This document shows, piece by piece, positions 20,281-33,408 of a stretch of 49,483 nt of DNA (within the stretch, counting starts at the first letter, position 1; every line of letters begins with the position of its first letter). The translations under genes were made by a program, and so were the position numbers. The stretch spans positions 16,777,278-16,826,760 of the forward strand of contig CM022677.1 of the NCBI GenBank assembly GCA_012295275.1. Direction: 5' to 3'. The notes under the pieces are model-generated. The model ran no database searches, was not told the origin of the DNA, and was given only the letters and a program-made list of their open reading frames with translations. The DNA comes from Chrysomallon squamiferum (Eukaryota; Mollusca; Gastropoda; Neomphalida; Peltospiridae).

Positions 20281-21808
20281 TTATTCTTCTGGATTTCACG
20301 AACATGGCCGCTTGAATGACTGTCCAGTTTCTCGAAACCAGTTTGTTGATATCCATTTAGAACCAATAAGAACGGGACAAGCTGCATGAGTTGTCGTGGG
20401 ATTAGGCAAACCATTCCGATATAAATTATACCAGAATACAGCGTTACCCTTCACAGGCGATATTCTGACACCAAGATAAGGAAAAACTGTTGCACCTCCG
20501 GCTTCAACATCGCTCAGCTAGTTTGTCCACGTGGCAAGTCTGTTTCCGGAGGACAAATCATCAACATCTAATTTGTCGTAATAGTCATAATGAGTCGAGA
20601 AGTGTCCAGCTATTCCGTAGTTTGCTACCTGCAGAGCTTCTGAACGTTTCATTGAAAGACCTGTGATAGCTTCAGTTCTGTTCTCAATTCTCGACTTTCC
20701 CGCTACGTTAGTTGTTGATAGACATTTATTCTTGCTGACTCTAATGTTATAGCTTCCGACTTTCCCATAATGCTTCACTGTAGATGATTTTAAAAGTGGC
20801 ATAGAAGCTGTTTTTTTTTCTTCAACTTCCCTATCACTGACAAAATCATGGTACTGAACAATGGTCGGTGAAAAGTGAAGAACCTCCTCTTTAATAGGCT
20901 TAAGAACTAAAAGTGGGTGATGTTTGTTGGTGTTGTAACGACATTTCAATCTCCCTCTGTGTCGTGTTTCAATAAGCTCATCACCACGACAGAGAGCCTT
21001 GTAAAGTGCGTCTAGTTTAAACCCGAAATTTATCTCTTTCTGTTCTTTTCTAAGTCCTGATACATTTAAATACTTCTCCTTTCTGTTCGGAGCACGGTCT
21101 ACTCCAGGAGCTAACATTAACTGTTCATTTGTCAGATTTAAAACTTGTTCTATCTGTCCTACTAATTCTCTACCGTGTTTTTCATATTCAAGAAGTTCTA
21201 AGTGAGATACGTTCTGATTTTTTCTCTTCTCACTTTCCCAAGGCTTATCTCCATCCAAATATATAGAGTTGTATTTTTTCATTTTGTATGCAAGATGACC
21301 TAATTGATAACAGTCTTCTGCAGACAAACTATGTATATATCGATCATATATAAAACCTTCTGCCAATCTTGTAGAGTTTAATTTGTATGTGTCTTGAATA
21401 CGAAACATAGCTGTAGCTGCACCTTCTAAATCTTCGTAAGTTGGGAGATATTCACGAATTTCCTTCAGTTTGAGTAGATCTGTTTCAGTGAGAACGTTTT
21501 CTTCAAGAACAGGTTTTACATCACGATCGAGTCCAACGTAAAACGTTTAATAAATAAAAAAGCTCCAATGGGATTCGCTATATAACGATTCGGGTCTTTT
21601 AGAGTATTCAAACAATGACATTCCATTTCATCTGATATTGTTTCCAGGTTTCCCAATTTCGTTCCTTCTTTATACACACGTGTGAAATTTCTCAATGCCC
21701 TTGCCAAATCTCTTCCTGCTTTTACAGAGCTGTAGAGATGTGATACGTAAAGAGTTCTGAATTCACAGGCGATAACTTCAACAGTAAAACAACGTATTGC
21801 TGATACAT
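20281..21808 (-). pseudogene. P4HA-like copy B, near full length, disabled
   Basis: Intronless P4HA-like reading from ATG at 21808 (MYQQYVVLLLKL, signal-like) to TAA at 20281. Lesions against copy E: a 4-base deletion near 21746, a 1-base deletion near 21530 (LDW to LDS, then stop), an in-frame TAG at 20518-20520 replacing the Tyr of W-x-x-Y-M/L-S, and TGA at 20296-20298 near the end. The catalytic HYD (Fe ligands) remains. After the TAG the frame stays open through GGATVFPYLGVRISP, THAACPVLIGSKW and FKRPCS. A recent pseudogene or a mis-sequenced gene; the shared TAG with copy E favours a pseudogene. Confidence 0.9.
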
Positions 21809-22339
21809 AATTTGCTCCTCTTCGAAAGTATCCTACAATTGACAGGAAGAGCTAGGTAATTGGTTTAAAAAAACGTACTACGTATAACGTTATAGATTCA
21901 GAAGAAACGTCTGACTTGATACATTTAGGTCTTTAAACTCTGTGTGTGTGTGTTTGTGTGAAAGTCACGTTCTGTTATATTGTATTTCATTTGTATATAT
22001 TCTCATTCTATTTATGGATTTATTTCATTATTACATAACTTTTTTGGTAGTTTTATCTGTCTGATTTCATACAGTTGTATCTGTCAGTTTTTTTGCCTGT
22101 GAGTTTTTTTGTTTCTGTATGTTTGTGAATGTGTTGGTTTTTCTGTGTGTGTGCGCGTTTTGTTTGTGTCTGTACACACATGCACATTTAAACAAAAATA
22201 AAAATACAGTATATTTTATATATAAAAATTGTATCAACAATTTCATGTCATAATAGAGTAGCATACTGAATATACGAGAGAAAAAAGCAAAAACGCAGCT
22301 GATTAAAATGTATGTGATAAAATTCACTTAATTCTTGGG

Positions 22340-23670
22340 GGTCTTCTATGCTGTTTAGGATGATGTGTGTGTCCATTGCATATGTTTGATATGTTTGGTA
22401 TGTTTTGCTGTTGGACTGTCTCTGGGTACTGGATTCTGAGAAAACTACAAGATATTTCTGTTTAATTTTAGACAACAATAGCCTAAATGAAAGGACAGTT
22501 AAAGAATTAAAAATCAGACATTACACGGTTTTAGAAGAAGAACAAAAACGAAACAACTGTAATAAAGAAATGAGTCTTGAAGAATTAATTATTATGATGC
22601 ATTAAAAGGAATGGCTAGAAAAACATCTCATCGCTTAGAAATTGGCCCTTTGTATTTCAAAGCATATTGAGGACAAAAATGAATTATCAAGAACTATGAA
22701 GATAGCTGTTAATTCATTTTTTTTCTTCAAAATATCTGTATGTTTATATTTCTTTCTATTCGTGTACGTATGCATTCGCATGCCACAACCATACCTATAC
22801 ATATACTTACCTTTAAAAGCCTTAAGCAGACATATGACGGTTTTTTGGCTCAATCAAAGCTTGAACAAAACGTATCATACATACACACATAATATGTACA
22901 TGTAAACCTACATTCATATACATACATACATACATTCATAAATGGATACAAAGTGCATGTGTCCCTATTTAACGATAGATAACACAGAATTAAACAGTTT
23001 CTTTAGTTTCGGTTCATTATGAACGTCTTGTTACAAACGATAAAATCGAATGGGCAACATTACCTGTTCGTAACATTTGTTTTAAAATTATTCTTAAAAC
23101 TGTTCTTTCTGCATATCGGTTTTGCTCGTTAACAACTCACCGAACGTTATTCCGCAGCACTAAAACATTACTATCACTGAAAGGATCTTCAGAAACATCC
23201 TCTAAAAATGTCTTTGATTTTTGCAGTTACGTTCTAAATACTTCAGACATATCAATTGTAATACATATATAGTTATGATGACCAAAACTGGTGTTGTGAA
23301 TATAACAATTAACAGCATTATGAATCATGATATATAATCAATTCTACATCTTGACTTCTAATGTAAGATCTTTTATCTAAATGTTTGTAATGCCTGACAT
23401 TAATTCAGTTACGGTTTTAACTGAATTTTCTAAATGTTTGTGAAATATGTTTATTTTAATACATGTTTCTAGTCTGTCTCAGTTAAAATTCATTATTTCT
23501 ACAGTCACCTGATATGATGTTAAACCGATCTGGACGTGTTTATGTTGAAGAGAATCAATTATTATTATTATTATTATTATTAGTATTATTCTTTTTCACA
23601 CAGTTTGGTCTATATACATTTATATTTGTCATACATATTTTTAATTTTCTTCTTGCAGCACAAGCAACAT
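22340..23670. other. Intergenic, no gene recognised
   Basis: A 66-codon frame at 22405-22605 (+) ends in a Glu/Lys-rich stretch but has no motif or splice context that I recognise. The rest is AT-rich with an ATT tract at 23558-23590. Confidence 0.5.
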
Positions 23671-23679
23671 AAATTGTTA

Positions 23680-25263
23680 TTTCATTAGGCAAACCATTTC
23701 AGAATAAATTGTACCGGAAACTATCTGCACCTTTCTCTAGGCAGCATATTTACACCAAGATGACGAAACACCGTAGCATCGATGATGTAGTTTAACCACG
23801 TGGCAACTCAGTTTCCATTGGGTCAATTATCTGCAACAACATTAATCGAAATAAATTCGCTTCAATCGAATTTGAAAAAAAAAAAAAAAAAAAAATTAAA
23901 ATTAATTTAGAAATAAATAATAAATAATTTTTCATCCAGAAAAAAAAAGGTGGTTTGATACCTTGCAGATCTGCATGTTAACAACGCATTTTGAAGTGTT
24001 AAAATATTTCATCTGACACCTGGACCACGTTATCGATTTTACGAAAGAACAGAGAAACATAATAGTCCTGAAACCTAACGCGACAGTTCACAGCCAGTTT
24101 CAAAACTAACTCGTCAAAACCAAAATGAATGAATAATACAATACAACGATATAATCAATTTCTTCATATTTTTACAACTATCTGTGTTATATCAGTTTCT
24201 CTTTGTAATGATCTCTAGCATCATTACTATTGCAATTATTACAATTACTACTCATATTCATACTCCTCCTCCTCCTCCTACTACTACTACTGCTACTACT
24301 ACTGCTACTACTACTAGTACTACTACTATTATACTACTACTACAACTACTACTGAAGAATTAGGAGTGGATGTTTTTTGTAGCTATAAAACCGACATCGT
24401 AAACTATCGTTATGGTGTACTTCAATCACATTTTCACTACGACAGAGAGCTTTATAAGCTATATGTGTTGTTCTGCGTTTTTGACATTTGCTACGTACAG
24501 ACTTTTTTAATTTCCTAAGTGTTAGAATGTTTAAATACTTCTCCTTTCTGATCAGACCACGCTTTAGACCAGGATCTAACATTAACTGTTCATTTGTGAG
24601 ACTCAATGCCTGTTCTATCTGTCCAACTAATTCTCTACCGTGTATTGCATAGTCAAGAAGTTCTATCCGAGACACGTTCTGAATTGTTTCCGTTCTTTGT
24701 CGAGACTTATCTCCATCCAAATATATACGTAGCGGTATTTTTTCAATTCGTACGCAAGGGGACCTAATTCATAACAGTCTTCTGCAGAAACGTATGTACA
24801 TATAGTTCATTTACGTAACCCTCTGCCTTAATTTGTATGTATCTTGAACACGGAACAGACCTGCAGCTACACCTTTTAAATCTTCGTAAGTAGGAAGACT
24901 TTTACAGATTTCATTTATTTCTGCAACATCTTTCTCGTCTTCAGCAATTCCTGTCACCATAGCCGCTACATCTCGTTCCCAGTCCAAAGCGAAACGTTTA
25001 ATGAATAAAAATGCACCTATAGGATTCGCTATATAGCGTAATGGATCATTGATTATTGTCCAACAATGCTTCTCCATGCTATCTGAAAGTTCTGCTAATT
25101 TTCTTATGTTTTTTCTATCTTTGTTTGCCTGTGCGTAGTTTCTTAATGTTACAGCCAAATCGTTAGCTGCGTGTACATAACTGTACAGATCTGATACGGA
25201 CGTGAACAGTTCTGAATTTTCAAGTGATAATAAAAAGAATAAAAAAAGATATTGCTGATACAT
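23680..25263 (-). pseudogene. P4HA-like copy C, C-terminal half decayed
   Basis: From ATG at 25263 it encodes a signal-like YLFLFFLLSLENSELFTSVS, PLRYIANPIGAFLFIKRF and LFRVQDTYKL. A deletion (about 24827) and a second shift (about 24795) follow. Then comes RIELLDYAIHGRELVGQI, LTNEQLMLDPG and YKALCRSENVIE...LRCRFYSYKKHPLLILQ, ending at 24353 in a triplet microsatellite. Weak remnants of the catalytic half reappear at about 23975-24060 and 23680-23830 (ATWLNY, ATVFRHLGVNMLP, NLFRNGLPNE). Iron ligands cannot be read. Not functional as a hydroxylase. Confidence 0.88.
24240..24356. repeat. Triplet microsatellite interrupting copy C
   Basis: (CTC)n then (CTA)n/(CTG)n triplets on the + strand. It abuts the coding match exactly where the cosubstrate-binding half of copy C should begin. 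Confidence 0.9.
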
Positions 25264-25299
25264 CGTCCTCTCTTTTCGAATAATGTTTTTGATATACCT

Positions 25300-25811
25300 T
25301 TGTGTCGTTTTCCTTTGGAAATATAAATGCAGTCAGCTTTACTCGCTGTTGCTAATATTACACTTCCGAATCACCTCATAGAAAGAGAAAGACTCCTGAT
25401 ATGCATTTACTCAAATGTGATCAGCAACATTTTGATCAGTATTTTTTCTATGAATTAAAAATAGTATTGAAAGTTTCATACGTCAGAAAGAAATAATGTA
25501 CAGGAATGCGAAGAAGAAAAAAACAACTAAAAAACTAAAACTGCTTTCGACAACTGATTAAAATATAGCTCATAAATCTGTCAATTAGTTGTGTATAAAA
25601 TTCTGTCTGTGGATGCGTGTGTATTTGCTTGACTATAGTGATGTGTATGTGTGTGCAAGTGTGCTGTTTGTATGTTTATATATAATATATATGTATATTA
25701 GTATGCGCACGTGTGTGTGTGCTGTTTCCATACTGATATATGGCTCTAATAAGGTAAAAAATAAAAGTAACAAAATAGATTTGCGGTAGCGTGCGATGTA
25801 ATAATATCTTT

Positions 25812-25901
<90 letters not shown>

Positions 25902-26175
25902 TTTACATCAAAGAATTAACATATCCATCATTGTCAGGGCGTGGCTTACAAATCTTCTGAAATGGATCAGTTGCATTAACGTAATAGATTTTGCATTTTA
26001 AAATTCTCTACGATTACAAAGTTAAATATATGAATTTAGATAGAAAAAAATAGAAAAAAGAAGAAGAATGTATTGAAAAGTGATATAAATGTACAGACCT
26101 GTGATAGCCTTGAATGTTTTCGTTATGCAACAGCCACATTTTTAGAAACAAAACTGTTTGTTTATTTATTTTATT

Positions 26176-26209
<34 letters not shown>

Positions 26210-26320
26210 GAGACAGAGAGAAACGATTCCTATATATTTCTGAACATCATCACAGACTGGGTCCTACCCTAATGTTGTTTTTTACATTATTTAGTTTTTC
26301 ATGACTTAGAATACACATTT
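25300..26320. other. Intergenic with a long (CT)n tract
   Basis: (CT)n at 25808-25897 and TTTA/ATT repeats at 26158-26210. No gene recognised. The phrase acctgtgatagcc near 26098 resembles the 'TGLSMK' coding area of the P4HA-like copies, but too briefly to call. Confidence 0.6.
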
Positions 26321-26335
26321 TCTGTTAAGAGCAGG

Positions 26336-26375
26336 CTTAGACAAGGATCTGACATTAACTGTTCACTTGTTAATA
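26336..26375 (-). pseudogene. Short P4HA-like remnant
   Basis: About 40 bases (ggatctgacattaactgttc with flanks) match the LTNEQLMLDPG coding segment of copies C and F on the same strand. Nothing else of the gene can be recognised around it with confidence. Confidence 0.55.
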
Positions 26376-26399
26376 TTTTTCCTTTCCATTTCAATTCTA

Positions 26400-28720
<2,321 letters not shown>

Positions 28721-28728
28721 TGCATTAT

Positions 28729-30237
28729 TTATTCTTTTGGATTTAGTGAACATGGTCGTCTGAATAGCTGGCTCCTTTCATGAATCCAATATGTTGACAC
28801 CCATTTAGAGCCAAGAACAACTGGACAAGCTGCATGCAATGTCTTCTCATTAGGGTCTCCATTCCTATATAAATTATACCAAAATAATGCTGCACCTTTT
28901 TCTGGTAACATTTTAACGCCAAGATACGGAAAAACTGTCGCACCTCCTAATTGAACGTCACTCATATAGGTTAACCATGTAGAGATTCGGTCACCCTCGT
29001 CCGAAACAGGATCCATACCAATGTAATCCGAATGAAGACCATAGTACCCACCTATTCCGTAGTTTGCCACTTGCAGACGTTCGGAGTATTTCATGGTCAG
29101 GCCTGTTATCGCTTCGACTCTTTTCTGGATTTTCAAATCTGCATTTGTCTCGTGTGAAAACAGAAACACATGTTTGCTAATTCTGTACGTAGAATTGATA
29201 GCATTACCATCAACAATGATGCGTGATCTTCTTAAAAGTAAGTGAGAGACGGATTTAATTTCCTCAATTTCTCTGTCGCTGACAACATCGTGATAGACGA
29301 TTATTGTTGGTGAGATATGAAGAACCTCCTGCTTAGCCGGCTGCAAAACTAGGAACGGATTATTTTTATTACTATAATAACGACACTTCAACCTTTGTTT
29401 ATCAACACTTTTGACTGTTTCTTCACCACGACAGAGAGCATGATCAACAATATCTGCCTTTTCAATTTTTCTTTGATCTCTACAGCTATTCAGTTTGGTA
29501 TAATTTATCTTCTGGACCAATATTCTTCGAAGATAAGAATCAGAATTAAACTTTTCCTCTGTAAGTAAAACGGATGGTTCTATGACTCCGTTCATTTCTC
29601 TGTCATACATTGCATAATTAAAGTACTCGAAGAGAGACATATTTCTGACATTTTCAATTCTTTCTTTAGTATAAGCAATCTCCATCCAAATATTGAAATA
29701 GCCATATTCTGTCATTTTGTAGGCAAGAAGGCCTAGATGATAACAGTCGTCTGCAGACAAAGAATGAACATATCGCTTATTGATAAAACCCTCTGCCAGT
29801 TTCGTCGCGTTTAATTTGTATATATCCTGAACACGAAATAAAGCTGCTGCAACTCCTTCCAGATCATCGTAGTTTGGAAGATTTTTACGTATTTCGTTTA
29901 TTTTCTGCACTTGTAATTCAGATATGTTTCCTACCAGTAGAGGTGCTACTTCGCGATCCCAGTCCAAAGTAAAACGTTTAACGAATAGGTACGCACCGAT
30001 CGGATTCCCTATATAACGCATCGGAACTTCTAACGCCATCCGTCTGTGTCTTTCCATGCTGTCCGAAATTTCATTAAGTTTTTTCCGTTTTTCTCCTTTA
30101 ATTTCGTGTGTTAATTTTCTTACAGCTACTGCCAATACTCCTTCGGCATGTATTGCATTGTACAGATGTGACGTGGAAAAAACGAGATCTGACGTTGTGG
30201 CTGATGCCATCAGCAACAGGAGAAACTGTATATACAT
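28729..30237 (-). CDS. Prolyl 4-hydroxylase subunit alpha-like, intact, intronless (copy D)
   Basis: 502 aa from ATG at 30237 to TAA at 28729, one exon. Residues 1-16 form a signal-like hydrophobic stretch. Residues 17-130 are the P4HA N-terminal helical domain (MRYIGNPIGAYLFVKR at 73-88). About 131-215 match the TPR-like peptide-binding domain (SADDCYHLGLLAYKM). Residues 310-490 are the 2-oxoglutarate/Fe(II) dioxygenase fold. Visible catalytic set: H402-S-D404 and H468 for iron, K478 for 2-oxoglutarate. C269/C285 and C471/C496 match the two disulfides of vertebrate alpha subunits. Length is somewhat below the usual 530 or so, the shortfall lying at about 215-260. The family works in the ER as alpha2beta2 with protein disulfide isomerase. 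It could prefer a non-collagen substrate; that is inference. Confidence 0.93.
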   Translation of the reverse strand: MYIQFLLLLMASATTSDLVFSTSHLYNAIHAEGVLAVAVRKLTHEIKGEKRKKLNEISDSMERHRRMALEVPMRYIGNPIGAYLFVKRFTLDWDREVAPLLVGNISELQVQKINEIRKNLPNYDDLEGVAAALFRVQDIYKLNATKLAEGFINKRYVHSLSADDCYHLGLLAYKMTEYGYFNIWMEIAYTKERIENVRNMSLFEYFNYAMYDREMNGVIEPSVLLTEEKFNSDSYLRRILVQKINYTKLNSCRDQRKIEKADIVDHALCRGEETVKSVDKQRLKCRYYSNKNNPFLVLQPAKQEVLHISPTIIVYHDVVSDREIEEIKSVSHLLLRRSRIIVDGNAINSTYRISKHVFLFSHETNADLKIQKRVEAITGLTMKYSERLQVANYGIGGYYGLHSDYIGMDPVSDEGDRISTWLTYMSDVQLGGATVFPYLGVKMLPEKGAALFWYNLYRNGDPNEKTLHAACPVVLGSKWVSTYWIHERSQLFRRPCSLNPKE

Positions 30238-30239
30238 CT

Positions 30240-32087
30240 TTGTTCGTAGTGTATATATATATATGTTGCTTCGTAGAAATTTTCAAAGCATATTTCATGA
30301 ATTTCAACATATAAATTTATAATATTTTTTTTCTAACTAAAATAATTTATGATAATAATTTTCGTTAAAAAAGAGCTGTGTCGACAGAAACCTGGGAAAT
30401 CAATAATTCTGAGTGATATAGTAACTGGGACACAAACGGATCTTCTATTACGACGACTTGCTAAAAATCGAGTCAGAAGTTATTTAGATATATTTAATTG
30501 TATTTTTTTCATACTCCCATGTTATTACGTTGTTTATTTATTTAATTAATATTGTTATTTCAGCCTGACGTATGTGATCACAAATATCTGATGTGCTGAC
30601 TGTGTCTAACGCAGATATACTCTTCGTTCTTATTTCATCTAAATGCCCGAATGAATGTACTTCCTTAGATGTAAAATGTTTTAATCGCGCCTTAAAATAT
30701 CTTCTTAAAATACGAACGCTAAATGTGAAAGATCGCCAATTAAATACCGAGAGAAAACAAAAGTAAAATGTTCTTCAGCAGACGAATATAACCATTATAT
30801 ATTTGCTTTCGTTGTATGTGATGACCATTTTGTCTCTGTAGGACAAGGAGCGACAGTTACGTCTGTATTTCCGAGTGCATTCTACAGGCACACAATACTA
30901 AGAATGGTAGGTAGAGGCAAATTAAATCCTACAGTTAGTGCCTCACAAATTCAGACTCCGAGTAACCGAACAACTCGTTGTCGGATTAACTGTCGGACTG
31001 TTCTTAATGACTCGGAATATTATGTTAGATATGTACGATCTTCTCTTGTATTGTTAATAATATGGAAGCTTATAATTATGTTTTATCAGCCCATTCCAAA
31101 CAATAGTAATGAAAGTGATGTTCGCGAAATTAAATTTAAATTAAAAATCTCACAAAGTAACTCAGATACTAAATGGCATTCGTTGAACCAAACTATTTAA
31201 TTTAAAGACTGTAGCAAATACAAAGAAGAAGATGACGAACAACAAGCAGAAAAGGTAGAAGATGAAGAAAGAAAAATTATAATCTGATAAACTCCATAAT
31301 ATGATCAACGTATCAACACTGTGACAGACGAAAACGTAACTTAAATAATATTTTCAAATTCCCTAATTCCTGATGTATATTTGATCACCATTTTGATATT
31401 ATACATATATAACATACATACATACATACATATATACATACATATTAAAAAAAGAATTATATATATTCTATTCTTTTATTTTTTTAAATGTTTAATGTCG
31501 ACTTTACTAATAATTATAATATTATATCTGAAGATGTTTTTCTTTGTGCTTATGAAATAGCAACTTTTAATATTACGCAGTTCGAGCAGAAAAGAAAAAA
31601 GAATGAATTTAAAAATACATATATTAGCATGGACATTTTTCTTTCTTTGTTTTTAATTCTAATAATAAACTCATTGCTTGCATACGTAATAGTACAGGTT
31701 TTTGAAGATGACTGCTTTTTATTTTAATGAAAAAGAGTGAACAATTTATTTTTAATTAATTTTGTTAAACGGCCGGTTGAGGGACCTTTAAACAAAATAA
31801 AATAAATAATGTTTTGTCCAAAAAATGTTTATCAAGCACTACAGTGAATGTATCAATGCCAGCATCCGAACAAAAAGTGCTTGATTTGTTGTTTATGGTA
31901 CCTAATGAGAACAGTCACCTTCATATTCACCTTCATATTCACCCGCCAGTGGCAGCTGAAATTATTTTGTTTTTTGTTTTCATGTTTTCAATTCTTTATT
32001 GTTGTTTATTTGTTTCTTTTTTTTTTTTTTTTTTTTTTCTTTTTTTTTTCGTAATGATAATAACAATAATAATAATAATAATAATAA

Positions 32088-32122
<35 letters not shown>

Positions 32123-33355
32123 TATATATATTTAAATATAGTAAGAAACAGATTAGACGTCGTATCAGGTCAAAGTTTCAAAAAAAAAAAAAAAAATTTT
32201 TTTTTAAATGTTGACGTTTTCAGTAATTTCTGATCAGTAATAGCGTCTATGTGTATACGAGGCATTAATTATTTTAACAAATTACGTTTAACAATCCTTG
32301 TGAAATTGATTGCATTATGAAGGAATACATGTTTTAAAGTTTGCAAACACTGACCAGCGTCGGATGCCGCCATGTTTCAAACTGCCAAATTCAACAATTT
32401 TAGTCCATTTTCTGTATTTTTTATGATTTATACTAATAAAGTTATGGATGCTTTTTCATTTTACAAACCCATGGTGTAGAATACCTCGCCTAACTAAATG
32501 TTTACCTTAATCAAACTTTACCAACTGGATTATTTTTGTGCAATGCGTTCATAATAAACTTAAATTATAATGTTATATCTGGTGAATGTATTAAATTTTC
32601 TAGCTGGCTATGTTCCACGTGTCAGAACCAATCAGAAAAGAATATTCAGGCGTAGTGTGTACACATTAAATTGGAGAAATCAACAGCTATTTTTTCAGTA
32701 AACGCATTTTGTGCCGTTACGAGTTATCGTTCCTTTTGATCCGTGCTACATATATAAATATAATTTGAAACATCTAGCTTTTGCTTACAGCGAAAACAGT
32801 TTTAAAATAATTCTTCTCATAATAACAAATGAAAATAAATACAAATAAAAATAACAAATAAACAAATAAATAATTATGTAAATATTACTTACCAGACATT
32901 GATGAAAGTATTCATGACAAAAAAATTATCGTCTGCTCTTCGTAACAACTTTAAAAACAGGAAGTTATGACGTAAAACCCGGAAAAATTATCGTCTAAAC
33001 TACGGACGTATATATGACTGAACAAGAGAAGCAGTTTAATACAGCAATACACTGTTAATGGGATAGGTTTCTCTTCATTATTTATTTATTTATTTATTTT
33101 ATTATTTTTATTATTAGTAGTATTATTATTTAATTATTTATTTATTTATCTAACTTTTAGGAAAAAAATAAACTTTAAATGTATTTATATAATTTATATT
33201 ATAAAATAATCTGTATGATCAAATTTAAATTATTAGAAAAATAAAATTTATTCTGAGATAATAATTATGACTTTATGTTTTATGCATGAGAAAACCCTCA
33301 GTTGACTGCTAAATAATTATAAATATATAATATGTATAAACACAGAAACATGCAC

Positions 33356-33408
<53 letters not shown>

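Larger units (their letters stand above)
20005..22337 (-). repeat. Inverted duplication, left arm (contains P4HA-like copy B)
   Basis: The reverse complement of this segment matches about 41243-43605 along its length. The match covers flanks (tgtatcaagtcagac near 21925; tgacagatacaactgtatga near 22075; ttttaatcagctgc near 22300), the gene body and the 3' side (gatcctggaaacaggtttat near 20080). By eye, identity is high with scattered indels. On the right-arm side the match stops at a (GA)n tract. Confidence 0.9.

Noticed and set aside
22405-22605. 66-codon frame with a charged C-terminus
   Set aside because: No recognisable motif, no splice or promoter support, and length near chance for AT-rich DNA.
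30904-31200. 98-codon frame starting MVGRGKLNP
   Set aside because: No family motif or flanking signals; the end is Asn/Ser/Lys-rich as expected from AT-rich sequence.
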